Of a stretch of DNA of 64,000 nucleotides, positions 43,030 to 54,560 are shown piece after piece. A model generated the notes under the pieces. The model had not been told where the DNA came from, searched no databases, and saw only the letters and a program-made list of their open reading frames with translations. The DNA is from Delphinus delphis. Its lineage: Eukaryota; Chordata; Mammalia; Artiodactyla; Delphinidae. Made by a program: the position numbers and the translations under genes. Location of the stretch: positions 55,335,600 through 55,399,599 of the forward strand of contig NC_082702.1 in NCBI RefSeq assembly GCF_949987515.2, in the 5' to 3' direction. The first letter of the stretch is position 1, and the number at the start of each line of letters is the position of its first letter.

Positions 43030-43190
43030 CGTCCGTGCATTCACTCAGCAAACTCTAGCGAACGCCGACCGCGTGCCAAGCCCTCCGGCAACTGAGTGAT
43101 GAAGCGAAAGGAGAGCTTACACATGTGCACCCGCCCTTCCTCCCCCGGCAGTGTGGAGGACGCGGGGGTCATGCGGGATAAAGGACGGTC
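43030..43190 (+). mobile_element. L2 LINE fragment
   Basis: GTGCATTCACTCAGCAAACT, CGACCGCGTGCCAAGCCCTC and AGGAGAGCTTACACATG resemble the L2 3' region. Confidence 0.5.
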
Positions 43191-43789
43191 TCTTCCCAGG
43201 GCTGGGCTAAGGGCTTCTCCCGGGTTCCCTGGCTCCCACTTGAGGATAAGGGATGGTCCTCGTTACACGGACTGGATGGGAGGGGGAGGGGCTGCCCTGA
43301 CCCTCGGCGCAGCGTGTGGGCTGCTCCTTTGTCCTCAGCCCCCGAGCTAATCCACCGTCCAAACGTCCCCTCTGAACTGCTTACATAAGTGTTCCCTGAG
43401 GCCCGGAAACTTCCAGATGGGCCTGTGGCCCATCCCACCAGCTGCTTCTGGGATGTCAGCCCCGGCCTCTTTCCTGGGCCCTGGAATTCCTGGAAGATCC
43501 TGACATGCAGCAGCTGCTGAAGTGTCTGGGAAGGCCAGGCGTGCAGAGGGAGCGCGTCAAGCAGGCCTTGTGCTCCTGGCTCCTCCCACAGGCAGCTGCA
43601 ACGGGGAAGAGCTGGGTCCCTGTGACCCCAGACATCTGGCCCCAGCACACACCAGCGTCGCGGAAGGCACGCCAGCCACCTCCCCTCAGCAGAACACTCT
43701 GTCCTTGTCCCTCCTGTTCTGCTTTCCGGGGCCCTCAGTGACGAATCTCCTCCCACCTGCCCTCAAGTCACCCTCACGGCCACATCCAG
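43191..43789. other. GC-rich intergenic DNA, nothing recognised
   Basis: A minus-strand frame of 195 codons (43169-43756) and overlapping + frames look like chance in GC-rich sequence. Confidence 0.4.
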
Positions 43790-43985
43790 GGGACCACTGG
43801 AGTTCCAGGCCTCCGGGTCCTTCAGAATCACCTGGGAAGCTGGCTTAAAATGCCCATTTGGGGGCTGCACCCAGAGAGCCTTGTCCTGTAGGTGTGGGAG
43901 GGGTCCGGGGATCTTCACTTTTGATGAGGTCCCCAGGCAATGCAGGGGTTCCTCAGACCACACATCGAAAAACACTGACACAGCC
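43790..43985. mobile_element. MER5-type hAT MITE
   Basis: CTTCAGAATCACCTGGGAAG, TTTTGATGAGGTCCCCAGGC and TCGAAAAACACTGACA are in MER5A order. Confidence 0.7.
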
Positions 43986-44087
43986 GGTATACTCTCATTT
44001 TGTACAATATATGATATATATAGGCAAGGGAGGCTATCTATTTTATATCTATATATGTATACAGATATTTCGATATTTATTATAGTA

Positions 44088-44145
44088 ATTTCCTAGGGCT
44101 GCCATAACAAAGTACCTAAACTGAGTGACTTAAAACAACAGACAT
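44088..44145 (-). mobile_element. MaLR-like LTR, first part (split by SINE)
   Basis: TTCCTAGGGCTGCCATAACA, AAGTACCTAAACTGAGTGAC and TTAAAACAACAGACAT are the reversed 3' end of an MLT1-like LTR. It continues after the SINE at 44502. Confidence 0.7.
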
Positions 44146-44487
44146 GGGGCTTCCCTGATGGTGCAGTGGTTGAGAATCCGCCTGCCACTGCAGGGGGCAT
44201 GAGTTCGAGCCCCGGTCCGGGAAGATCCCACATGCTGCAGAGCATCTAAGCCCGTGCACCACAACTACTGAGCCTGCGCTCTAGAGCCCGCGAGCCACAA
44301 CTGCTGAGCCTGTGTGCCACAACTACTGAGGCCCGCGTGCCTAGGGCCCATGCTCCACAACGAGAAGCCACTGCAACGAGAAGCCCGCGCACCGCAGTGA
44401 AGAGTGGTCCCCGCTTGCTGCAACTAGCGAAAGCCCGCACGCAGCAACGAAGACCCAACACAGCCAAAAATAAATTAATTAAAACCA
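44146..44487 (+). mobile_element. Long CHR-type SINE inside the LTR
   Basis: It begins GGGGCTTCCCTGATGGTGCA, with CGCCTGCCACTGCAGGGGGC and GAGTTCGAGCCCCGGTCCGG, and ends AAGACCCAACACAGCCAAAA then TAAATTAATT. Flanks AAAACAACAGACAT and AAAACAAAAGAAAC are only partly alike. Confidence 0.9.
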
Positions 44488-44501
44488 AAAACAAAAGAAA
44501 C

Positions 44502-44660
44502 CCAGATATATATTTTCCCAGTCTGGAGACCAGAAATCCAGAAATCAAGGTGTTGGCAGGGTCACCTCCCTCGGAAGGCTCTAGGGGAAGATCCTTCCAG
44601 CTGCTGGTGGCCCCAGACTTTCTTTGGCTTGTGGCCGCATCCCTCCAAATTGGACTTCAA
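44502..44660 (-). mobile_element. MaLR-like LTR, second part
   Basis: GGAGACCAGAAATCCAGAAA, TCAAGGTGTTGGCAGGGTCA and TTTCTTTGGCTTGTGGCCGC continue the LTR begun at 44088. Confidence 0.65.
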
Positions 44661-45900
44661 ACAGAAGGACGGGGAAGGTGCCTGAGTTCAGTTCCACCCC
44701 AGGAACAGAGCCGCAGGCTGGGTCCCTGGCCCCTCTTCAAAGCAGTCAGGCTTTGCCCTACAGCCAGCAAAGTGGCTGATCATACGACAGATTTTTCTGA
44801 GACCGCACATTTCCAGCTGGCATCTGCCTGTCAACACCTACAGTCCTCACCCCCCGCCCCGTTCCCCTCCCTCCTGGCGTCTCCTGCCAGCTCCTTTCCT
44901 TCCCCTCTGACGCCTGACCCTGGGCCTCTTCCCTCCCCCTTGGACCGACCCTCCTGAAAAGCTTTAAGTGCCATTAACGTGCAGGTCACCCTACATCCCC
45001 CTTCAGCTTTTGCCTCCCTGAGTTCCAGGTCCATAGAGTTCCAGGGCCAACCACCCACTGGCCTGCCCACTCAGATGTCTTCCAGACACTTGGCTTTCCG
45101 GTTATGAAGGTAGCAAGCCTCTGAGCCTATCTGAGCCCCTGCTAGTAACCGTGACCTTGGAGGGCTGCTGTAAGATGCAGCAATAATGCTAAGCACAGGG
45201 CAGGCGCCCAGAATCAGAGGTGAGCATCTCACGAGGCAGATGTAAAGTGCACACCCGCCCTTCCAGGTTGGAGTGCCCAGAGCTGGGAAACAGGGCCTCG
45301 GCCAGGTTCTCCCACCTTCCCAGGTCAGAGGAGGCAGCTGCTCTCCAAGGTTCTTGGAAGGACCCTTCCCTTTATTCTCTGTTGCATGAAACTTAAAGCC
45401 AGTGGGGAATCCTTCCTGTCCTCCAGCATAAGCTTTGGGATTTAAGTGGCAGTCTGCCCGGGAACGGAGCTCAAGGACTTGAACTGACTCTTACTAAAGT
45501 GTAAATGACTGACAGCAGATCAGTTCCCAAGAAAGAGCAAGTACCAGGACCCTGGCCTTGGGGTCGGGGGAGCAGGCACCCCCACCTACAAGGGGCACCT
45601 CCCAAAGGAGGCGGTACAGAATTGCCCACCACTAGGGGGCAGCAGAGCACCAGGGATCAGTTTACAAATACAAAGGGAGGGGTCTGAATTGGTACTTTGA
45701 TAAGTTGTGAAACTCCTGCCCACCCCGTCTAGGCAGCCCCTCTTCTTCCTTCCAAGTGAATCCACGTTCTCTCCAAGCATCCCCCAGGGGGAGGTCCAGA
45801 ATGGTCCCAAATGAATCAGGAACCTCATTCCTCACATGCAGTTTTGCCCAACTAGGGAAAGCAGCACATGACACCTTATTCAAGTCATACGGACCAGCCC
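44661..45900. other. Intergenic DNA, mostly unassigned
   Basis: A MIR-like remnant may lie at 45120-45220 (GGAGGGCTGCTGTAAGATGC). No gene can be supported. Confidence 0.4.
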
Positions 45901-45904
45901 TAAT

Positions 45905-46038
45905 ACTGCTGACTTCCTATTGCCTCAGACCAGCAGAGTCAGCCTCACCTGGAAGCTCGCTGGAAGTGCAGACTCTCAGGTCCCACCCCAGACCCACAGC
46001 ATCAGACTCTCTGAGGGTAGGCCCAGCAATTTGTTTTT
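45905..46038. mobile_element. MER5-type MITE, first part (split by L1)
   Basis: AGCCTCACCTGGAAGCTCGC, AGACTCTCAGGTCCCACCCC and AGGCCCAGCAATTTGTTTTT are the first two-thirds of a MER5-like element. It resumes at 47091. Confidence 0.75.
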
Positions 46039-46228
46039 GTTTTATTTATTTGTTTATTTTATTGAAGTATAGTTGATTTACAGTGTTTGTTAATTTCTGC
46101 TGTACAGCAAAGTGACTCAGTTATACGTATATATGTTCTTTTTCATTATTCTTTCCGATTGTGGTTTATCATAGGATATTGAATATAGTTCCCTGTGCTC
46201 TACAGTAGGATCTTGTTTATCCATTCTT

Positions 46229-46598
46229 TTTTTTATTAAGATAGATTTTATTCATTTTTATTTTATTTTATTTATTTATTTTTGGCAGGGTTGGGTCTTT
46301 GTTGCTGCACACGGGCTTTCTCTAGTTGAGGCGAGTGGGGGCTACCCTTCGTTGCGGTGCGTGGGCTTCTAATTGCGGTGTCTTCTGTTGTTGTGGAGCA
46401 CAGCCTCCAGGCGCACGGGCTTCAGAAATTGTGGCACACGGGCTCAGTAGATGTGGCTCATGGGCTCTAGAGCGCAGGTTCGGTAGTTGTGGGCTTAGTT
46501 GCTCTGCAGCATGTGGGATCTTCCCGGACCAGGGCTCGAACCTGTGTCCCCTGCATTGGCAGGTGGATTCTTAACCACTGCGCCACCAGGGAAGCCCT
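46229..46598 (-). mobile_element. Long CHR-type SINE inside L1
   Basis: On the minus strand it begins GGGCTTCCCTGGTGGCGCAG; the + strand ends in CGCCACCAGGGAAGCCC. TATCCATTCT at 46219-46228 and 46599-46608 is an exact duplication of L1 sequence. Confidence 0.93.
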
Positions 46599-46742
46599 AT
46601 CCATTCTATATATAGTAGTTTGTATCTGCTAATCCCAAATTCCCAATTTATCCCTCCCCCATACCCCCTCCCCCTTGGCAACCACAGGTGTTTTCTCTAT
46701 ATCTGTGTCTGTTTCATAGATAAGTTCATTTGTGTCATTTTT

Positions 46743-46878
46743 TTTTTTTTTTTTAGTTGCAGCACGCAGGATCTTTAGTTGCGGCATGCGGGATCTAGTT
46801 CCCTGACCAGGGATCAAACCCGGGCCCCCTGCATTGGGAGTGTAGATTCTTAGTTGCTGGACCACCAGGGAATTCCCT
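46743..46878 (-). mobile_element. Short CHR-type SINE inside L1
   Basis: A T run, then GTTGCAGCACGCAGGATCTT, TTCCCTGACCAGGGATCAAA, CGGGCCCCCTGCATTGGGAG and CACCAGGGAATTCCC. TGTGTCATTTTT (46731) and TGTGTCATATTT (46879) flank it. Confidence 0.88.
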
Positions 46879-47090
46879 GTGTCATATTTTAGATTCCACA
46901 TATAAGTGATATCATATGATATTTGTCTTTCTCTGTCTGACTTATTTCACTTAGTATGATAATCTCTAGGTCCATCCGTGTTGCTGCAAATGGCATTATC
47001 CTGTCCTTTTTCATGGCTGAGTAGTATTCCATTGTGGATACATACATCTTCTTTATCCATTCATCTGTTGATGGACATTTAGGTTGTTTA

Positions 47091-47160
47091 GGCAGTTTGG
47101 GTTTTAACATCCCTCCAGGGCATCCTGATCAGCTCAGGGTTGAGAACCACTGCTTTCAAT
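47091..47160. mobile_element. MER5-type MITE, second part
   Basis: GGTTTTAACATCCCTCCAGG, GCATCCTGATCAGCTCAGGG and TTGAGAACCACTGCTTTC complete the MER5-like element. Confidence 0.75.
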
Positions 47161-47479
47161 GTAGCAGGCAAGATGGTAACACTGATTCGTGTTCAGTCAC
47201 GTGTCAATACTGCTCCGAGGAAGAAAAGCCCAGTTTGGTCCAGTTTGCTGCAAGGATGTTGTTCTGGAGCAGGGATCCAGCCCGGCAGGACTCGGCCCGC
47301 GCTGGGCCAGGTGGGTGGTTAATGTGAAGGGCGAGTGGGTCAGTTATGGTCATACAGCATCGTGACCCAGTCCCTAATCCACTCCCGGGAGGAGGAATTA
47401 GAAAGTGGTCTTCGGGTTGTCAGTTCTCCAAAATGAGAACGTCTACAGCTAAAAAGGAAGCCCAGTCCTTTTCCTGACA
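47161..47479. other. Intergenic DNA, nothing recognised
   Basis: No repeat or gene can be supported. Confidence 0.4.
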
Positions 47480-47745
47480 CTAGAATAGAGGCTGCCCATC
47501 AGGGGTGTTCAGGAAGGAGGGGAACCCCTTACCTGGGTTCAAATCCCTGCTCTACATTTAGAAGCTGGGCCACCCTATTCAGTGATCCAACCTCTCTGAT
47601 CCCCAGCTCCTGCCCTATACAATGGGGATGACAACAGTACACACCATATAAGCTTGTTGTGGGGACGAAATATGATAGTTCATGTGACACTCTGGCCAGA
47701 GTAAGTGCTCAACAAGTGTTAGTGAGTTTTTAATAAATGGGTCGT
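47480..47745 (+). mobile_element. MIR SINE
   Basis: TTACCTGGGTTCAAATCCCT, CCAACCTCTCTGATCCCCAG, TTGTTGTGGGGACGAAATAT and GAGTAAGTGCTCAACAAGTG form a nearly full-length sense MIR. Confidence 0.88.
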
Positions 47746-47794
47746 TTAAGTTGTAAAACTCTATGGTTTCCCAGTCAGTCCGGCTGCTCCTTAA

Positions 47795-48360
47795 AAAGTT
47801 ATAGAGTTACTGTATGATCCAGCCATTCTACTTATGCACCCAAGAGAAATGAAAACTCAGGTACAAAAAAACTTGCACACGAGCGTTCATAGCAGCACTA
47901 CTCACAGCATCCCAAAAGTGGAAACAACCCAAATGTCCATCAACGGATGTATGGGTTAGCAAAACGTGGTCCCTCCACAGAATGGAATAGGATTTTGGCC
48001 ATAAAAAGGGACGAAGCGCTGACACAGGCTGCAACGTGGATGAACCTTGAAAACGTTATGCTCGGGTGAAAGAAACCAGACACAGAAGACCATGGCCTAT
48101 AGGCTTCCATGTATATGAAACGTCCAGAAGAAAATCCATAGAGACAGAGAGCAGATTAGTGGTTGCTGGGGCTGGAGTGGGGGTGGGGGGATCGGAGGGG
48201 ATGGCTAAGAGTACAGGGATTCTTTTAGGGGTGATGGAATATTCTAGAAGTCATTGTATTGATGGTTGCAAGACTCTGAATATGCCAAAACCCACCCAAT
48301 TGTGTACTTTCCAAGGGTGAATCGTGTGGCGTGTGAATTATATCCCAAAAGAGCTCCTTT
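47795..48360 (+). mobile_element. Old L1M 3' fragment
   Basis: GTATGATCCAGCCATTCTAC, AGTGGAAACAACCCAAATGT, ATGAACCTTGAAAACGTTAT, GATTAGTGGTTGCTGGGGCT and CCAATTGTGTACTTTCCAAG run from late ORF2 into the 3' UTR of an old L1. The frame is broken. Confidence 0.85.
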
Positions 48361-48374
48361 AAAAAAGCCCATGT

Positions 48375-48583
48375 AGGGCTTCCCTGGTGGTGCAGTGGTT
48401 GAGAGTCCGCCTGCCGATGCAGGGGACGCGGGTTCGTGCCCCGGTCCGGGAGGATCCCACATGGCGCGGAGCGGCTGGGCCCGTGAGCCATGGCCGCTGA
48501 GCCTGCGCGTCCGGAGCCTGTGCTCCGCAACGGGAGAGGCCACAACAGTGAGAAGCCCGCATACCGCAAAAAAAAAAAAAAAA
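48375..48583 (+). mobile_element. Compact CHR-type SINE with 14-bp target duplication
   Basis: It begins AGGGCTTCCCTGGTGGTGCA and contains CCGCCTGCCGATGCAGGGGA, GGAGCGGCTGGGCCCGTGAG and GCGTCCGGAGCCTGTGCTCC, ending in a 21-25-base poly(A). AAAAAAGCCCATGT flanks it at 48361-48374 and 48584-48597. Confidence 0.95.
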
Positions 48584-48599
48584 AAAAAAGCCCATGTTT

Positions 48600-49320
48600 T
48601 GCCCATGAGACGCCCTAAAGCTATTTTTTTTATTGTTAATGAGGGGTGGGGAGGGAAAGAGTGACCTGTGAACATTTTCATTTTTTTCCCAACTTGACCC
48701 CTGAGCAAAGAAGTTTCGAAAAGGTACCCGAGTTCAATTTCATCTCCAAGTTAGGGCTCTGTCCTGCAGCCTCTCCTTCAAGGTCAGCCCTTCATAACAC
48801 AGCAAAGTAGGGCAGCCCATCACATTGTGGGTTGTTTTTTTTTTTGAAAGGCTACAGACTTTCCAGCTGGATTTTGTCTGAAAACATCATACAGTCCCTG
48901 AGGTGGGTTAAGCCCCTAAGATCTTTGGGGGCTTGGGGCTAAATTATCAGCAGAAGAATTGCAGCATCTCCAGGCCCAGAGAGCCAGGCCCTGTGTCTAC
49001 AGCTGTCCTTGCAGGCAACTGCTCGGGAGGCCTGCCCTGGCCTTATCTCCAGGAGGAAATGTCCCCACCCTGCTCCAAATGTTTGTCCAGAAGGATAGGG
49101 CCAAGCAGAGTCCCACATCCCCAGCCAGAAAGTCTCCCCCCACCCCACTCTGGAGGAGGAAAGCCACCAGGGAATGGATGGGGCTCCTGGCACGTGTGCT
49201 TCCCACGGGGCCTGAAGGACTCTGTCCGCAGTCTCCCCTCTGGCTCAGATCGCCCCACACCTTCCCATCACCATCTCACGACTTCAGTTTCAGGGCTGGG
49301 GGTGGCCCTAAGGTCTCGGA
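48600..49320. other. Intergenic DNA, nothing recognised
   Basis: No gene supported. Overlapping + frames up to 198 codons have no recognisable domain. Confidence 0.4.
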
Positions 49321-50579
49321 GCCTGCCCCTACCCCCAGTACAAACTTATCACTTCTCCCAAGTCCCCCACACCCCAGGGCCTTTGCACAGGCTGTCATGG
49401 GAAGGTTCCACCAGGTGCCAGCTGTGTGCCCTTGGACAAGTCACTCCCTCCCGGGCCTCACATCCTCACTGGTCATTTGAGGAGCTTCCGATTCCAGTGG
49501 GGATCGGAGGGCCCAGAGTCTTGGGGTGAGTTCGTGTTCTGACTGCCTCATGCCTCCAGGACTGCTCTTTCCCCAGAGTCAGACTGCTAACTGCCCGCTC
49601 ATCCTTCCAGCTGCAGCTCCCTTCCTGATGTTGGAACCTTCTGGAATGTTCTGGCACTCTCAGGTTCCTAGGCCCATCTATGATGGTCTGGTGGCCTGTT
49701 TGCTTCTTGGCCACACTGACGCCACCTGGAGGGCAGGGCTCACGGGACGGTCCCCCTTGCATGTCCCGTTCACCAGCCCATCCCGTCGCAGGCTTTCTAC
49801 CGAAGTGTTTAAGGGAGTGAGTGAGTTTCCAAAATACTTCCTCTTCCACCATCTCACTGGGTCTTCCCCGGCACCTGGGCACAGGAAACAGGCTATTGCT
49901 CCGTTTTACAGATGAGAAACTGAGTCTCTGAGCTCTGGGCTCCCAGCCAGCCTGCTTCTCCTCCTCAGCTTCTCCCAGGTTTCCAAGACGGTGGGAGAGG
50001 GCGAGGGTGGTACCACCCGCGGCCCCTCTGCGGCCCGTGTGGCTCCTTGACAGGACGCTGTTTCGGCAAAGCCTCCCGGCCCGGCCAGAGCAAGGGGTCA
50101 CGTGTCCTCTGGCGGAGAAGAACCCGTCCTTCGGGCCGGGCCGTGTGCGTGCTGAGTCATCACTCCTGGCCACGGAGTCCCTCTGCCCCCCGCCCAGCTG
50201 CCGACCCACAGTGCCAGCTCTTTCCTGATGGGAAGAGAGCCGTGGCCTTAGGGGACCCCGAGGGCCACCCTTCTGGAAGCAAACATGGACAAGCTGTTCT
50301 GGCTGGCGGAGCACATGGTCCTCTGCAGGCGGTGGAGCGGCTGGAGACTGTGCCCGGCCAGGCCGGGGTCCAGCCCACGCTCCTCTGCCTCCCAGTAAGG
50401 TGACCTTGGCAAAGCACCGGACCTCTCCACCCATTTCCTTCCTGCAGCAGGGGCGAGGGGTGCGTAATAACACCCACCCTTATTCTGAAGGATGGTTCTG
50501 AAGTTTAAAGGTCATGTAGGCCAGCGAGTCTTGGGCAGAGCGCCCGGCACACAAGAAACCCTCGGTGAATAGCACTTAT
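49321..50579. other. GC-rich intergenic DNA with L2 and MIR remnants
   Basis: CCCAGGGCCTTTGCACAGGC (49373) is L2-like. CCGTTTTACAGATGAGAAAC (49900) is antisense MIR. GGTGACCTTGGCAAAGCACC (50399) is sense MIR. The longest frame of the window (335 codons, minus strand, 49466-50473) crosses these remnants. Confidence 0.5.
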
Positions 50580-51069
50580 TTGTAAAAAGGTTGCTTATTT
50601 GTAGAAATCATCAGGAATCCTCCAGGAAGAGGCAGAGTACGAGAGGACTGTGGTTTTGGAGTCAGAGAGGATAGAGGGCTCCTCAGTGAGTGGGGGCCAG
50701 GAGCTGTGGTCCCGCTGGACGCTGGGGTTGCTGAGGCCTGGGTGAGAGCGGACACTGGGAGTCGGGGAGACAGAGCCTGGCCTGGGGGGCTCAGTGAGAC
50801 CGGCCACTCTGTTAGAGAACAGGGAGGAAAGAAAAGGGGCATCTAGCGCTATTGCAACGACCACTGGATTGGATGCACTCGAATGCTCTCTCAAAGTTCC
50901 CTGGTAGTTGCAGGGCAGAGGCTGACGGGTTCTTTGAGGACTTGCTGAGCAACCGTGGGGCCCGCAATTTCTCCGGGTTACATATGATCGTCATTGGGTA
51001 GCGGAAGCTAAGTCTGTCCTTGGTAGAGGATGGCTCCAAAAAGAGGCCTCTTGAGGCCACTGAAGGCCT
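50580..51069. other. Intergenic DNA, nothing recognised
   Basis: No repeat or gene can be supported. Confidence 0.4.
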
Positions 51070-51235
51070 GGTCTAAGAGCAGGGCCTGCGGGAGCAACAC
51101 TGCACTGATCGTACCTAACAAACTTCCCTCATGGAGGTTACATTTTACTATGGGTGTGTCTGGGGAAAAGATTTCCAGGCAAGGGGAGCAGCCAGTGCAA
51201 AGGCCCTGAGGTCAGAGGTGCCGGGAGCGTTTGCG
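51070..51235 (+). mobile_element. L2 LINE fragment
   Basis: CTTCCCTCATGGAGGTTACA, GATTTCCAGGCAAGGGGAGC and AGTGCAAAGGCCCTGAGGTC are L2 blocks. Confidence 0.65.
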
Positions 51236-53139
51236 GAACGTCGCGGCTGGTCGGCGTGTGGTGGCTGGTGGGTAAGGGAAGACAGCAGGAAGGATGTGGG
51301 GAGGTGTGGCAGTCATAGATTTACGGGGGTGACCGGCCTGGTGTAGCAGATAAATGCTAGATGTCCTCTGCCCGTGTCCCCTCTGAACTCGCCATCGTGA
51401 TTCATGCCAACGGCTTCTTACCTGCAGTGCCCTAAGCAAGGGCTTTCTCTGGCCACAGGAGCAAGCTCGGGGTGCATCAGGGGTCCCCAGAAGGGCCAGA
51501 GAGTAGGGTGACCCACTCGTGTCTGGCTTTAGCAGTGAAAGCCCCAGAGCCCAGCAAACCCTCAGTCCCAGGCAGACCGGGGCAGGTGGTCACCTTGCAG
51601 AGGAGTTAACGTCCAGGGAGCAGCCCTCAAGCAGGGAAGGACGAGGCTGGTATATAAACCCCAGGTCCTGCCCCTCCCATGGGACAACTCAGCGCCACGC
51701 CCCAAGTCGTGGGGTCCCCAGCAGGCTGCCCGCTCAGGACCGCTCTCTTTATCGTCTTCCCCCTGCCCGCCTCCCTCCGGCACCTCCTCACTTGTGCTTC
51801 CTGGGAGCACCTCCCCAACAGGCTATTTGTACCAAATCCTTGTCTCAGGCCCTGCGTCCAGAGAACTCAACGTAAAACACAAGGCAGAGGGGATTCATAG
51901 ATATTCATTAGAATACGGGGTGGAGCTATAGTCGCCCTGACGTGCATGCAAGGTTCGTGGAATTTGCAGGGGTGTTCCCGTCCTGAGGCCCCTCCGGCCT
52001 GTGCTAAGCCTGGCTTTGAGTCAGAATGGACGTCACAGCTGAAAGGCTGAAACACAGGGTACCTCCCAGACTCTTAGGGCATCCCAAGTGCCCTGCCGTG
52101 GCCGCCTCCCCTGCCCACCCGTCACCTGCCCCTCCCGACAGGAGGCAGCCAAGGTCACAGGCAAGAATGAATGGTCTGTGTCCTCGGCCACAGCCTGGGT
52201 CACTGCCGGGAACCCCTGGGCTCCCCAACGCCCGGTCAGCATCCCTGTGCTGACCCTGGCCTGCCGCCGGCTTGGTGGGAACCCAGGGGCTGTGTGGGGC
52301 TGCTGGCCCCGGCCTGCACTTGTTCCGTCTGTCCCTCACTTGGCTCTGCAGTGCTGACCTTGAATCATTCCCTTGGCCTCCAGCCCCTGGCCTCTCTCTT
52401 CCTCTTTCCACGGGGAGCCCAGATGTGCTGATGAACTTACCGGATGGAAGTGGCCCTTTCCTGTGCTCTGACCTGTGGGGCCCTTGGTTCCAGCCGGCAG
52501 CTGTGGGCCAGTGTAGACTTCCTGGGCCAAAGTCAGGGGGTTCCCCTCACATCGCAACCCACAGAATGGTAGCTGCTCTGGAGCTGTGTAAGGTGGCGAG
52601 CCGCCCTGCCCTCCTGCAGGCCCCATCCACACACTCATGGCAAAATCCAAGCCCCCTTCCAGACTGCCCCGGACCCCGGCACACACAAGAAACCCTCTCT
52701 CCCTCATTTCCGGAAGCCCCTTTCCCAACACCTGCATTCCATCCTGCTTCCGTATCCGTTCGTGGAACGTTCTTTTTTCCTCTAACTAGCTTCACAGCAT
52801 TGGCGTAAGATTTTCCTTTGGTCTTGGTGATGAAAGAATGACTCAGGTGAGGGGTTGGCAAACCATTTCTTTCAAAAAGAGGGTCCCTTTTCTTTCAGAT
52901 GAAAGGACGCTTAGATTCAGAAGAGAACCCCACCTTCAGCTGACTGTGAGCCTGAGCAAAGGAATCCCTTGGCCTTTCTTGAACCTCACCTGTTTCCTCC
53001 ATAACAAGTGACCCTCCTGTCCAAAAGTGGATTCCTGGAGCTATCAGTTCCCTTTGGAGACTTTGCAGTATGAACTCACATCTTATGCGTAGGGAGAAAA
53101 AGTCCTTCACTGTTCACAATGTTTCCGTTTTACAAGCAT
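51236..53139. other. GC-rich intergenic DNA, nothing recognised
   Basis: Many overlapping frames of 60-180 codons on both strands, none recognisable. I looked for ZDHHC7 coding motifs (CPWVNNC-like) here and found none. Confidence 0.4.
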
Positions 53140-53325
53140 AGTAACGGCTACCATTTTTAAGTGTTTGTGATGGGCCATGCTCACAACCTCCCTGTGAGGT
53201 GGTCCAGCTACTGTCCCTATTGTAGAGATGAGGAAAGCGGGGCTCAGAAAGGTTAAGTCATTTGCCCAAGGACACATAGCAGGACTCAAACCTAGATCTT
53301 TCCAAGGGCCAGAGGTGCCCTGGGT
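53140..53325 (-). mobile_element. MIR SINE
   Basis: CAACCTCCCTGTGAGGTGGT, ATGAGGAAAGCGGGGCTCAG, GTTAAGTCATTTGCCCAAGG and GACTCAAACCTAGATCTTTC form a good antisense MIR. Confidence 0.88.
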
Positions 53326-53934
53326 GACTCATTCCGGGTTGTCTGAAGATTCCTTCTGGACTCAGCATTTATTTTACTCTTCTGGTTTTTTGTGGGTTCT
53401 GTTTTTTCCAAATCAAAACTGGTGCTGGTTGTTCCAATTTAGCTGGGGCCTGGTCGGACCTCCCCAAAGCCGGAAAAGATGCCTTTCCAGGATAAATGGA
53501 AACGGTTTACACAATAGTGGTCAAATGCTTTAGCAGGAAAGAAATCATACAGGATAACACTGGGAAAGCTGAAATGAATCTGTGTGGGCAGCTGGGTTTA
53601 ACCCCCAAATTAGTTCCAGCCTCTTTTAAAAACATTTTTGCCCTCTCTTTTCATGTTTGTTTGTTTGCGTTTTTTTTTTTTTTTCCCCTTGTGTAAATTT
53701 TCCAGACCTGGCTTTCGGAGAGGCTGCTGATGAGTCAGACCATTCTGCTTCTCTAAATGCTAACCAGGGCCACCCTGGTCCCCAGTTATCTTCATTCCCG
53801 TGAAGTCACCAAGGTGGGGGAGGGGACAGGATGTCCGAATGAGCTGTAGTTCATGGGAGTTCCCTATCCCTGGGCTCCGGATTTGGGGGCCGTCCCTAGA
53901 GAGGCAACAGGCCATGCCATCACCCCGAGCTCCT
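53326..53934. other. Intergenic DNA, nothing recognised
   Basis: A T-rich run at 53670-53690; otherwise unassigned. Confidence 0.4.
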
Positions 53935-54040
53935 CAAGCCCCTCCACGCTGAGGGTCCCAAACCAGACCTCCTGAATTGGCCAAGCCCAGGTATCTGCAT
54001 TTTGATGCACACCCCTGTTTTCAACCCCGGCTGTACTGAA
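53935..54040. mobile_element. MER5-type MITE remnant
   Basis: GGTCCCAAACCAGACCTCCT, AGGTATCTGCATTTTGATGC and TTCAACCCCGGCTGTACTG resemble part of a MER5-type element. Confidence 0.5.
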
Positions 54041-54429
54041 GAAAACCTAGGCACGCGGCATCCTGTACCACAGTTCCCAGAGCACAGGTGGGAACCCAAG
54101 ACCTCAGGAAAGAGTTCTTTGGAATGCTACAGGACCCTTCAGCCCTCCACCCCGACCCCACCTCCCGGACCCAGTCCAAAGGGCAGCTCTGCCCACGCAG
54201 GGCACAAGCCTCTGCAGGTTTAGGAGCAGCTGAAGAGCTGTGAAGAGTGTGCCCTGCAGCTTTCAGTCGCTGCAACATTGACAAGCAGCTGCTTCTTGTT
54301 TCTACTTCCTTTTCCCTCAGAACATCACAAGTATAAGAAAAGTTAGGAATTCTGTCAGCCACATGTCTCTGAACATGTTTACAATAGGGGAGACCAAATG
54401 GAGTCGAGAAAAACCCTTTATCAGGGGTT

Positions 54430-54560
54430 TCCAATGATCATCCGTTTATGCAACAAATCCTTTCCTGAGTTTCCACCGTGTACAAGGCATGGACAGATGT
54501 CAGCAGCCAGACACACCCCTGCCCGCCTGCGCCGACAACCAGGAGACAGACCTGTGATTC
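54430..54560 (+). mobile_element. L2 LINE fragment
   Basis: TGCAACAAATCCTTTCCTGA, GTTTCCACCGTGTACAAGGC and ACCAGGAGACAGACC resemble L2. Confidence 0.45.

Larger units (their letters stand above)
46039..47090 (-). mobile_element. 5'-truncated L1 with ORF2 C-terminal remnant, interrupted by two SINEs
   Basis: From low to high coordinates it runs from the 3' UTR (GAAGTATAGTTGATTTACAG) back to coding sequence. On the minus strand, 46889-47090 encodes an L1 ORF2 C-terminus with CPSTDEWIKK, MEYYSAMKKD and MPFAATRMDLEI. The flanks AGCAATTTGTTTTT and GCAGTTTGGGTTTT in the split MER5 element are a diverged target duplication. Without the SINEs about 550 bp remain. Confidence 0.9.

Noticed and set aside
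46889..47110. A 73-codon minus-strand frame with CPSTDEWIKK and MEYYSAMKKD
   Set aside because: It is the C-terminal end of L1 ORF2 in a 5'-truncated insertion, not a host gene. It is annotated as part of that L1.
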